NCBI GenBank assembly: GCA_030622135.1 | Contig: JAUXGL010000014.1 | Coordinates: 1 to 41,001 of the forward strand | Direction: 5' to 3' | Length of the DNA stretch: 41,001 nt | From: Deltaproteobacteria bacterium | Lineage (GTDB): Bacteria > Myxococcota > B64-G9 | In this document: positions 19,225-27,754 of the stretch, one piece after another | How the letters are laid out: the number at the start of each line of letters is the position of its first letter | Numbering within the stretch: the first letter of the stretch is position 1 | The notes under the pieces: generated by a model | What the model was told of the DNA's origin: nothing | Seen by the model: the letters and a program-made list of their open reading frames with translations, nothing else | Databases searched by the model: none | Translations under genes and position numbers: made by a program

Positions 19225-21786
19225 TCACGAAGAAGCGCCGTTTTTCCTGCTTAGCTGAGCCTTTACCCTGGTGTCGTGTTGCTCGACCATCTGCACTAAA
19301 ACGGGCAGTAGGAATACCGCCGCCGCGAGACTGGCCACCTCGCCGATGTTGGCGAGAATGCCGAAGGACACTAGCGCCTGGTTGTCGGCAATCAGCAAGG
19401 AGGAATACCCGATCAACGTCGTCAGCGAGCAGAGAATCACCGCACCCCCGGTACTGCCGATGACCCGCTGGATGGATCCCGGGCCTTCAATTCGGTATCG
19501 ATTGAGGACGTTGACCGCGTAGTCGATACCGATGCCGAAAGTAATGGGCAGAGCGATGAAGTTGAGGAAGTTTAGTTTCATACCGATCATGGCCACCGGA
19601 CCCACTGTCCAGACCACGCCGAAGAACAGCGACACGAGTATCAGCAAGACGTACTTCAAGCCCTGGTATGCGATCAGGACCAGAAGCATCACCCCGAGCA
19701 GCGAAGCCACCACGGCCCGCGGGCCGTCCCGCTCGATGGCCCGGATCATGTCCGCGAAGATCGTGGCCACGCCCGCGGATGTGACCGTCTCCCCATCCGG
19801 CAAGGAAACCTTCCGACTGGCATCGGACACTTCCATCAGAAATTGCCCGTCCCACACTGAGCGACCGTGGCGAGGATAAAGGGCGATAGGCAGACCCATC
19901 CTTCCGTCCAACTCGGTGAACATGCGCGCGATGGCGACAGGCAGATCTCCCATGCCGACCGGTTTCAAGTCATCCGGAGGCCGGTATTTTTCCACCTCCT
20001 CCCGGTCCTCGTCTGACAACCAGCTTAAGGTGCTCTTGGTCAAAAGCTTCCTTATTTTCTTGAGAATCCCGATCTTCTTCTTCTGATCCTTGGGAAGATA
20101 GGAGTAGATGGATTTGACCTCCTGGAACAGGCCGCGATAGGAGCCGGTGGTGTTTTTTCTTTCGAGCTCGGTCATGATCAATGGAACTTGATCCTCGCGG
20201 TCCGCCAAGATGAACAACGGATTCAACCGGCGAGTAAATATCTTGTCCACCCGGTTGCCGAGCTGATAGGTCGCCACGCCCTCCCGCTGATTCCTCAGGT
20301 TCCTGAAGTCGTATTCGAAAGGATCCTTGATGTACGAGATGGCAACCAGGATGCAAACGCCGGCGAACAGCCATCCCACCACGTGCAACAGGATACCCCA
20401 ACGCCAGACGAAGCGAGCGTAAGGCCGGGCAAAGAGCCCCGTGGGAATGCCTTCGCCTTTCTTCTTGAAACGAAGCGGCAATATCTTTTCAAGCAGCACC
20501 ATGAATGCCGGCTGGATGGTGAACGCGGAGAACCAGCAAAGGATCATTCCCAGGCCGCCCATGTATCCGAAGCCGTTGAAGCCCCTGAACTTGGTGATGA
20601 TCAGCGATCCGTAGGCAATGCTGGCGGCCAAGGCCGCGGTGGAGGTGGCCTTCATTGTATACTTCAGGGCGGCGCACAGGGCCGCGCGCATGTCTTTACC
20701 CGAACGACGCTCCTCGATGTAGCGCGCGAGCTGGATCAGCCCGAAGTTGATGCCGTTCCCCACGATGATCGCGGCCAGGAAGGCCGTGGAGGTGTTCAGG
20801 TGCCCCACAATGTAAATGGAGATCCCGAAGGTCCAGGTGGTGCCCATCAGGAGCGGGATTCCGATAATAGGCAGGCTCCGGAAAATCCTGAAGAACAAAA
20901 GCACCACTAGGCCCACGAAGAACAGGCACACGCAGGTCACCAAAATGAGGTCAGAGACGATGGCCTCCTGCTCCACGATGGCGGTCACTATGCCGCCGGT
21001 GAATCCAACCTGGATGGACGGGTGATAACGCTCGCGGCATTTCTCATCGATGATCTTTTCGAGGTCGGCCTTGTCGGGCAACTCACCGCCAAAGCACACT
21101 TCCGCGGTCGCCGTCTTGACGGCCTTATGCATCCGTTTTCCAAATTCCACGCCGGTGGAGGCCACGGGGGGATAGAGCAGGATGGCAAAGAGGTGCCCGT
21201 CCTCGCAGGTGAAATACCCGTCGATGTAACGCTGAAAGGATGAGGTCTTCTTCTCGTACTTGCCACGAATGTCGGAGATATCGAACTCGACCGGTGCAAG
21301 CTCCTCCCCGTCGAAGTCCATGCTCAGCACCGGGTTGTTCTTGATGCGCTCGTAGCGAATCTTGTCGCTCAGGCGCCGGTATAACTCATCGAGGTCTTCT
21401 GTGTCGGCATACAAGTGTTTGTGCTTTTCGTAAAATTCCTTTTCCTGGTTTATGTCGTATTTGAAGTAATGGATATATTCCTCCGGCATCTCATTGAAGC
21501 GACTCACCAGATCGTCGATCAGCTTGCGGTTGGCCTCGACGTCCTTACCGGTCACCGCGACAAACATGCTGGACAACCCCCCCTTGCGTTTCTTGGCCTT
21601 CTCCAGATCCTTGATGGAAGGCTCGTCCTGGGGCAGCAACTCGGCGAAATCGGTCTTGATGGTAAACCGCGAAGCAGACAAACCGGCCAGCGCGGTCACC
21701 AGCACCGCCACCACCAGGATTGGCTGGTGGTGGCGGATCAAGAAGTCGGTGTAACGCCCGACCAGCCTATTGAAGGGAGAGCTCAT
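19225..21786 (-). CDS. MMPL/RND-family transporter (second paralogue)
   Basis: 'FTIKTDFAELLPQDEPSIKDLEKAKKRKGGLSSMFVAVTG', 'NGINFGLIQLARYIEERRSG', 'GIGIDYAVNVLNRYRIEG'. Start ATG at 21786 overlaps the kelch gene stop. Confidence 0.88.
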   Translation of the reverse strand: MSSPFNRLVGRYTDFLIRHHQPILVVAVLVTALAGLSASRFTIKTDFAELLPQDEPSIKDLEKAKKRKGGLSSMFVAVTGKDVEANRKLIDDLVSRFNEMPEEYIHYFKYDINQEKEFYEKHKHLYADTEDLDELYRRLSDKIRYERIKNNPVLSMDFDGEELAPVEFDISDIRGKYEKKTSSFQRYIDGYFTCEDGHLFAILLYPPVASTGVEFGKRMHKAVKTATAEVCFGGELPDKADLEKIIDEKCRERYHPSIQVGFTGGIVTAIVEQEAIVSDLILVTCVCLFFVGLVVLLFFRIFRSLPIIGIPLLMGTTWTFGISIYIVGHLNTSTAFLAAIIVGNGINFGLIQLARYIEERRSGKDMRAALCAALKYTMKATSTAALAASIAYGSLIITKFRGFNGFGYMGGLGMILCWFSAFTIQPAFMVLLEKILPLRFKKKGEGIPTGLFARPYARFVWRWGILLHVVGWLFAGVCILVAISYIKDPFEYDFRNLRNQREGVATYQLGNRVDKIFTRRLNPLFILADREDQVPLIMTELERKNTTGSYRGLFQEVKSIYSYLPKDQKKKIGILKKIRKLLTKSTLSWLSDEDREEVEKYRPPDDLKPVGMGDLPVAIARMFTELDGRMGLPIALYPRHGRSVWDGQFLMEVSDASRKVSLPDGETVTSAGVATIFADMIRAIERDGPRAVVASLLGVMLLVLIAYQGLKYVLLILVSLFFGVVWTVGPVAMIGMKLNFLNFIALPITFGIGIDYAVNVLNRYRIEGPGSIQRVIGSTGGAVILCSLTTLIGYSSLLIADNQALVSFGILANIGEVASLAAAVFLLPVLVQMVEQHDTRVKAQLSRKNGASS

Positions 21787-22871
21787 TCCACACTCGATTC
21801 TTCGCACGGAGAAAGCGACCAGGTCTCCGCGCTTAGCTGCCGACGGTGAGCCCCGCCGAAACAAATCCAGCTACCGGGCCGGCCCGGCTCCGCAGCGCAG
21901 GCCAACCGGTGCGCAGTCGCCGGACCGCCCGCGACTTCGAAGTCTCGCCACTCCTCGTCACCGGCGGTGATTGTCCAGAAGCTCCACTCGCGGTCTTCGT
22001 CTTCCTCGTCGGGTCCCCGACCCACCAATAGCATCTTGCCGGTGGGATCCCTGGCTGCCAGGGTAAAGTCGTGATCGGGAGAATTCCTGGATTCCACCGG
22101 CGACCACACATCCAGCTCGATCTGGAGCGACCAAAGCCCGGTCCTGGTCGGATCAGGCATTCCCACCCGTCCAAATACATGCAGAGCCGATGGCCCAAAA
22201 GCGAGCAGTGAAGTGGGGCCGCCCATATCCAGCAAGACCGGTGACCCAGCCATGAGCGGACCACCGTCCGTGGCTGCGCGCCGAAAGGAAAGCTCCCTGA
22301 AGTCGAGGGACCAGATGTCTTGCCGGTAGTAGTGCGGCGGTCCGCCGAATCCTCCGAAGATCACCATGGCGTCCTGGGTCGCCAGCGCCGCGTGCCAGGC
22401 GCGTCCCGCCGGTCCCGCGCTGAAGAACTCGCGGCTCCATCCGTCGTCTGCGGAGTACAACCACAAGTCGGAATGGAACTTCACCTCTCCGGAACTGTCG
22501 AAACTGAATCCCCCAAAAACAATCAGTCGCTTGGAGGCGGGGTCGAACACCAGGCTGTGACCGCTCCTAGCCGACGGCGCTGTGTCGTTTTTTATCTCCT
22601 TCCATGCCGGTTGATCAGGACTGAACGCCCAAAGATCGTTGAAAAACCGATCTCCGCCGCGGCCACCCCAAAGGTAGATTTGCCGTCCGGACGGGTCGAC
22701 GGCCATGGCGTGGTCCAGACGCGCCGCGGGGGCCTCACCGGTTTCAATCCGGTGCCAGCACATCCGGTCATGGTGCTTTGGATGCCTCCCGGTCGCATCC
22801 GACTGACAGGAACAAGCCGGCGCAAGAACTCCAGCCAGAACCATGAGCAGTGATATGCAGTTTAAACGCAT
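21783..22871 (-). CDS. Kelch-repeat lipoprotein
   Basis: Lipobox 'GVLAPACSC'; kelch motifs 'GRQIYLWGGRGGDRFFNDLWAFSP', 'KRLIVFGGFSF', 'DAMVIFGGFGG'. Confidence 0.75.
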   Translation of the reverse strand: MRLNCISLLMVLAGVLAPACSCQSDATGRHPKHHDRMCWHRIETGEAPAARLDHAMAVDPSGRQIYLWGGRGGDRFFNDLWAFSPDQPAWKEIKNDTAPSARSGHSLVFDPASKRLIVFGGFSFDSSGEVKFHSDLWLYSADDGWSREFFSAGPAGRAWHAALATQDAMVIFGGFGGPPHYYRQDIWSLDFRELSFRRAATDGGPLMAGSPVLLDMGGPTSLLAFGPSALHVFGRVGMPDPTRTGLWSLQIELDVWSPVESRNSPDHDFTLAARDPTGKMLLVGRGPDEEDEDREWSFWTITAGDEEWRDFEVAGGPATAHRLACAAEPGRPGSWICFGGAHRRQLSAETWSLSPCEESSVE

Positions 22872-22884
22872 TGGATCGGCGGCT

Positions 22885-23970
22885 TTATGGATTTACGTAG
22901 ACGAACCGATACGTGCCTTCATCGTCTACGGTCCGATCGCCCGCTTCTGTCTTGATCCGTATCTTGTAGCTACACGCAATGTAATAGTCTTTAGGCTGGG
23001 TGAACCGGCGAACAATCGTTCTCCTGATCACATCCAGGTCGGCTGTGGGATCCCGGATCTCCTTTATTTTCTTCATCAGGAGTACCCCGGTGACCTGTGT
23101 CTTTCCATCGACTGCCACGATTTTCACCCGCCGGGGTATCCGGTACCCTTCGTCAGATTTGGTGTCCTGAATAAAGCCGTCGAACTTGAAATTGGTACGA
23201 GCCGTGGCTGCGATTCTGCCTTTCGAGTCCATAACCAACACCCAGCCGTTGGTCGCGCTGTAATATGCGGGTACAGATTCTACCTCCGCCATGATGATGG
23301 ATATATCTTTGTTGATGGTCTTGAAACGGAACCAGCGGCGGATCTGCTTGTGAGGATACATGTTCGAGTAGGAATGGGTCGCAAAACCCACGCCTTTGAT
23401 CTGCCGGGTCTTGCCTTCGGCCACCACCGTCCCGGTCACCTTGGACCGCGGGCTGGTGAACACCATGCTGTACACGCCGTCGCCGCCGAAACGCAGCTTT
23501 CCGCCGCCGGGTTTCAGCGGAGGAACCTCGTTTTCGAAGTGAAGATCCATGCTGATTTTCTTGCATCGTATCTTGACATTCAGGCCCCGCAGGTCTCCCT
23601 GCACCTGACCCTTGCCGAACTTGAGGAAAAAACCGCTCTTGGAATAGGACCACTCGTCGTCGTCATACTTGGCACTGCACTTGATCGTCTTTCCCGTCGC
23701 ATCCTTGAACCTGGCCCGGAATCCGCCCTTGTGGTCGCCGATGCCCAGGTTGGAAATGTAGAAATCCACACCGATAGTCCACTGGCCGTCCTCCGTCCAG
23801 ACACCGTGGCTCCACTCCTCGGTGTAGCTCTCACAGTCCATCAGGTGGGGCTGGAAATCCGCCATGCTCACCGGCTTCTCGGAACCGAAGCGGGACATCG
23901 TTCCGGCTGCAGCCGGTCCGGAAATAAACAATGCCGCAACCAGAAATACCATCTTACCACTTGTCATCAT
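22885..23970 (-). CDS. Exported Svf1-like / CrtC-AttH-type lipocalin-fold protein (tentative)
   Basis: Signal peptide; 'EEWSHGVWTEDGQWTIGVDFYISNLGIGDHKGGFRARFKDATGK' and 'GVGFATHSYSNMYPHKQIRRWFRFKTI' resemble Svf1/AttH two-lipocalin proteins. Judged by eye only. Confidence 0.5.
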   Translation of the reverse strand: MMTSGKMVFLVAALFISGPAAAGTMSRFGSEKPVSMADFQPHLMDCESYTEEWSHGVWTEDGQWTIGVDFYISNLGIGDHKGGFRARFKDATGKTIKCSAKYDDDEWSYSKSGFFLKFGKGQVQGDLRGLNVKIRCKKISMDLHFENEVPPLKPGGGKLRFGGDGVYSMVFTSPRSKVTGTVVAEGKTRQIKGVGFATHSYSNMYPHKQIRRWFRFKTINKDISIIMAEVESVPAYYSATNGWVLVMDSKGRIAATARTNFKFDGFIQDTKSDEGYRIPRRVKIVAVDGKTQVTGVLLMKKIKEIRDPTADLDVIRRTIVRRFTQPKDYYIACSYKIRIKTEAGDRTVDDEGTYRFVYVNP

Positions 23971-24012
23971 CTTTGTCTCCCATCGGTTGGACGCACCCAG
24001 CGCAGGGGGTCT

Positions 24013-24681
24013 TCATCCAGAACTTCTCCCCAGAAACCGTTCGGCCAGCTCCTGGATGTTATCTACAGTGTCTATCTTTTCAAACCGTTCGAGAAACTGA
24101 TCGCGAGAAAACGTACCGGTCTTTCCGACAAACCCAACATCGCAACTCATGGCCCGCTCAGCATCTTTTAGAGAGTCGCCACAGAAAAGCATGTCCCCGG
24201 GCCCAATCCCGAAGTGCCCCTGCACCTTCGAGAAGTGTGGCCGGCCTTTCTCCATGCCGTTTTCGTCGAACCCCAGGGCCAGGTCCAACGGCAGGGGGTA
24301 CTTGTCCAGATAAGCGTCTACGTTGTGCTGGAAGTTGTTCGAAGAAACCACCAGGCCGATCCCGTTTACGGCCAGCATTTCCAGACCCGAAACCGTCGTC
24401 TGCGGCGGGGCGGAATCGAAGAAACCCTGGAGTTTCTTGGACTCGAACTCCTCGGCACAATCCGGGTTTTTCGACCCGCCCGGACGGATGATCTCCAGTT
24501 GTTGGAAGAACGGTATACCCGAGGTCCGCAGGTATCGCCGGTGACCTTCGACCCGGGGGATGCCGTAGTGCTTTTCGAGCACCTCTGCGGCAATGTCCGC
24601 AAAACCGCCCATGGTATCGACCAGGGTGCCGTCGAAATCAAAGACGCAGACTCTGGGCAATTTGGGTGCATTGATTGTCAC
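24013..24681 (-). CDS. HAD-family phosphatase
   Basis: 'VCVFDFDGTLVDTMGGF', 'VVSSNNFQHNVDAYL', 'GDMLFCGDSLKDAERA'. Confidence 0.88.
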   Translation of the reverse strand: MTINAPKLPRVCVFDFDGTLVDTMGGFADIAAEVLEKHYGIPRVEGHRRYLRTSGIPFFQQLEIIRPGGSKNPDCAEEFESKKLQGFFDSAPPQTTVSGLEMLAVNGIGLVVSSNNFQHNVDAYLDKYPLPLDLALGFDENGMEKGRPHFSKVQGHFGIGPGDMLFCGDSLKDAERAMSCDVGFVGKTGTFSRDQFLERFEKIDTVDNIQELAERFLGRSSG

Positions 24682-25421
24682 TACACAGGCTCCAATACCG
24701 AGAACTTTCCGGTGTCGGACCGTATTTTATCTTCCGCACCGACAAGTTCCTCGGGCGTGTCGATCTCGAGCCACCCGACACCACTTATATCACCAACCGC
24801 GGGCGGACAACCGTTGTTGGCCAGGTCGCCCAGCACCATCTCCACTATGGCGCGGTCCCCGTATTTCTCAGCGACTCGATCGAACGCCTGGAAGTAGGCC
24901 CGCAACAACCCGGCCGGGCAGAAAGTCATCCCCACATAGCCCCGGTCGTAAGGTGTAAGCTGTTTGGAAATTTGCCCCAAGCGACCCTCGTGGCTTAAAG
25001 ACACCTTCATGTCGTCGGCGCCCAGCTTGCGATCTTGGTCACAAAACGCCACCAGGTCGGTACACTGACCGCGAACTTTCCCGGCGATGTCCCGGTGGTA
25101 GATATGGTCGGTATTCAGCAGCAAAAAATCAGTGTGAATCTCTTTTCTTGCGACTCCAAGCGAGTAGAGGTTGCCGATTAGATAGTCGGGATTCTCCACC
25201 CAGTTTTCTTCCGAGAACCCTAAAGACGACAAGAAATCCAGCATCTTATCGCAAAACGCACCCACAACCACCGTAATCTCGTCACACCCCACCAGACGTG
25301 CGAACGCGAGCGTATAGGCCAAAAGCGGCTTTCCCGCGACCGGAACCAACGCCTTGGGGATCGATTCGGTCATGGATTTCAGCCGGCTGCCGGTTCCCGC
25401 CGCTAGAATGATCGCTTGCAT
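24681..25421 (-). CDS. Nucleotidyltransferase (sugar-phosphate / phosphocholine cytidylyltransferase type)
   Basis: Intact 'AIILAAGTGSRLKSMTESIPKALVPVAGKPLLAYTL', 'LLLNTDHIYH', 'EIDTPEEL'. Confidence 0.88.
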   Translation of the reverse strand: MQAIILAAGTGSRLKSMTESIPKALVPVAGKPLLAYTLAFARLVGCDEITVVVGAFCDKMLDFLSSLGFSEENWVENPDYLIGNLYSLGVARKEIHTDFLLLNTDHIYHRDIAGKVRGQCTDLVAFCDQDRKLGADDMKVSLSHEGRLGQISKQLTPYDRGYVGMTFCPAGLLRAYFQAFDRVAEKYGDRAIVEMVLGDLANNGCPPAVGDISGVGWLEIDTPEELVGAEDKIRSDTGKFSVLEPV

Positions 25422-25462
25422 ACGATTTTTCTCCTCGGCCAGTAGGACCTCCGGAAACTACA

Positions 25463-25477
25463 GCAATAAACATGCCA
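25463..25477 (-). promoter_or_regulatory. Sigma-54 promoter upstream of the nucleotidyltransferase-HAD-Svf1-kelch-MMPL operon
   Basis: Reverse strand TGGCATG-TTTA-TTGC followed by T, GG-N10-GC spacing; 5'UTR about 30 nt including GGAG RBS. Confidence 0.7.
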
Positions 25478-25553
25478 CCTCAACCCAAATCCCCAAAGCG
25501 CTCCATTTCCAAAATCCATTGGCGCTCCCGGTCGACTGTGCTATTCAGAAGCG

Positions 25554-26726
25554 ATGCTCAGGGTACCCGGCGAAAAGAACGGCAAAATCAAGATATTCTA
25601 CTTCATTCCCAATCTACAGCAGGGTGGAACCGAACGGCAGATCCTGGAGCTGATCCGCAACCTGCCCGAGCGCTTCGAACCGATCTTGTGCCTGTATCAC
25701 GACAATATCTTTTTTCGCGAGGAGCTACCGCCCGACCAACCGCGATATATCCTGGGCCAGAAAAAGATGAATCTCCAGGGGCTCTTGAAACTCGCCGATA
25801 TCCTGAGGGATGAAAAACCCGATATCGTGCACTCATTTCGCGACAAGTCGAACTTCTGGGCCCGGGTGGCCGCCCTCTGGGCGGGCATGCCCATCATCAT
25901 TTCTTCATGCCGCAACCGGATGATTCAGCCGCGGTACCTGCTGGTGGAGAAACTGCTTTCCGACCGCTGCCAGGCGGTGCTCACCAACTCGGAAGGAGTC
26001 CGCCGAGAACTGACCCACCTGGCCCGCGTGAACCCGGAGCGCATCCAGGTCATCCACAACATCCTGGATATAGAGTTCTTCCGCCCCCCCAGCGAGAAAG
26101 AACGCAGCGAAGCCAGGGAGCGCTGGCAGCTTACGGGGGATCGGCCGGTTCTGCTGCTCCCCGGCCGGATTGGTCTCCAGAAGAACCAACTCGCAATCCT
26201 GCTGGCCCTGAACCGGTTGCTCGACAAAAACCGGATCCCCGAAGACACCCTGCTGCTGCTGCCCGGACGAAAGCGGGATCTAGGAACGGCGAGTATGGTG
26301 AACATACTCGCGAAAAAGGCAAGGCTGCGGGAACAGGTCAGGTTCCTGGGCGCGCAACGGGAGATGCGTTCCCTTTACTGGGCCGCGGACATGCTAGTCA
26401 TGCCGTCGCTGTGGGAGGGCCTGTCCAACGCGGCCCTGGAGGCCTGCGCCTGTGGCCTTCCGGCGATCTTGTCACATGCGGCCAATGTGGATCGTGTAGT
26501 CGAGCCCGGTAGCACCGGGATCGAGGTCCCGACCTGGTCATGGACGGGCCTGGCCCGAGCGCTGGAAAAGATGCTGGCCCGTAGCTCCGCGGAACTGCGC
26601 GCGATGGGCTTGCGCGGACGAGAGCACGTGGCGGCGCGCTTTGCACCCACTCCAAACCATATTGTCGACCGCACTGTCCAGGTATATGACCAATTGTTAG
26701 AGGCCAACCGCTTAGGGGACCAATGA
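25554..26726 (+). CDS. GT4-family glycosyltransferase
   Basis: 'FYFIPNLQQGGTERQILELIRNL', 'VLLLPGRIGLQKNQLAIL', 'MPSLWEGLSNAALEACACGLPAILS'. Confidence 0.9.
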   Translation: MLRVPGEKNGKIKIFYFIPNLQQGGTERQILELIRNLPERFEPILCLYHDNIFFREELPPDQPRYILGQKKMNLQGLLKLADILRDEKPDIVHSFRDKSNFWARVAALWAGMPIIISSCRNRMIQPRYLLVEKLLSDRCQAVLTNSEGVRRELTHLARVNPERIQVIHNILDIEFFRPPSEKERSEARERWQLTGDRPVLLLPGRIGLQKNQLAILLALNRLLDKNRIPEDTLLLLPGRKRDLGTASMVNILAKKARLREQVRFLGAQREMRSLYWAADMLVMPSLWEGLSNAALEACACGLPAILSHAANVDRVVEPGSTGIEVPTWSWTGLARALEKMLARSSAELRAMGLRGREHVAARFAPTPNHIVDRTVQVYDQLLEANRLGDQ

Positions 26727-27754
26727 AACTCAAGATCGGCATCTTGACGTCTTTCGACAACACCTACAAAAAGTACATCGGCGCCTGCCGGGACCTGAAC
26801 GTCGACTATGAAGTTGTCGATATTCTCGCCCCGGATTGGGCTCAGAATGTAAAAAAAAGCGATTGCCGTGGGTTTCTCGCCCGGCCTCCGTCCGATTTCC
26901 AAGAACGCAAGGCCTTTTTCGACGAGCGTCTGTATTGCATCAACAAAGTATTGAATTACCCGATCTATCCATCATGGGAAGAACTGTACATCTACGAAAA
27001 CAAGCGGATGGTGGCACATTGGCTGGAGATACATGGTTTCCCGCATCCGAAAACACACATCTTCGTTCGCAAGCAAGACGCTCTGAAACACCTGAAGCAG
27101 TGCGCCTATCCGGTTGTATTCAAGGCCAGTACCGGTTCAGCCGCCAAACTGGTCAACATCGTAAAAAACTACAGTCAAGCCCGGAAGATCATCGGTAAGA
27201 TTTTCGGTCTTCTCCATCCCGTGATGGCATCGGGCTACAACGGATACAGCTTCCGCGGAATACCCATACCACTCCCCGGGGCCAACCAACGTCACTACGC
27301 CATAGTTCAGGAGTTTTATAAGATCAAGTGGGAGTGGCGGGTGATCAAAATCGGTGACTCTTTCTTTGGGCGCAAGAAACTCCTGCGCGGCAATTTCGCC
27401 AGCGGTTCGCACCGGGTTGGGTGGGAGAGACCTCCGGATGAAGTGCTGTTTTTGGTAAACGAAATCTGCGAAAAGGGAAATTTCCTTTCAATGGGTGTCG
27501 ATGTTTTCGAAACTCACGATGCTCGCTTCCTGGTCAACGAACTGCAGTCGATTACCGGAATCCGCAGCGGCGTCAAGATGTTGGCAGACGACAAACCCGG
27601 ACGTCTCCGGCTGATTGACGATAAATTTGTTTTTGAAGAAGGCGAGTTCAACCAGCATGACGGCTATCTGGCCCGCGCCAGGCATTTTCTGGATATCCTA
27701 GGTTCTTCTTGTGCGGATCTGGACAATCCACTGGATGGCGCCCAGGAAAAATAG
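26723..27754 (+). CDS. ATP-grasp domain protein
   Basis: 'YENKRMVAHWLEIHGFPHPKTHIFVRKQDALKHLKQCAYPVVFKASTGSAAKLVNIVKN', 'VQEFYKIKWEWRVIKIGDSFFG', 'MGVDVFETHDARFLVNELQSITG'. ATGA overlap with GT4. Confidence 0.8.
   Translation: MKLKIGILTSFDNTYKKYIGACRDLNVDYEVVDILAPDWAQNVKKSDCRGFLARPPSDFQERKAFFDERLYCINKVLNYPIYPSWEELYIYENKRMVAHWLEIHGFPHPKTHIFVRKQDALKHLKQCAYPVVFKASTGSAAKLVNIVKNYSQARKIIGKIFGLLHPVMASGYNGYSFRGIPIPLPGANQRHYAIVQEFYKIKWEWRVIKIGDSFFGRKKLLRGNFASGSHRVGWERPPDEVLFLVNEICEKGNFLSMGVDVFETHDARFLVNELQSITGIRSGVKMLADDKPGRLRLIDDKFVFEEGEFNQHDGYLARARHFLDILGSSCADLDNPLDGAQEK

Noticed and set aside
22843-24171. 442-aa + strand ORF antisense to the Svf1-like gene
   Set aside because: Composition and absence of recognisable domains fit an antisense spurious ORF in GC-rich DNA; the minus strand has a signal peptide and coherent domains.
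25525-25553. Possible sigma-54 promoter upstream of the GT4 gene (TTGGCGCTCCCGGTCGACTGTGC)
   Set aside because: GG-N10 is followed by CG rather than GC and the available TGC is 4+ nt too far; no valid -24/-12 pair.
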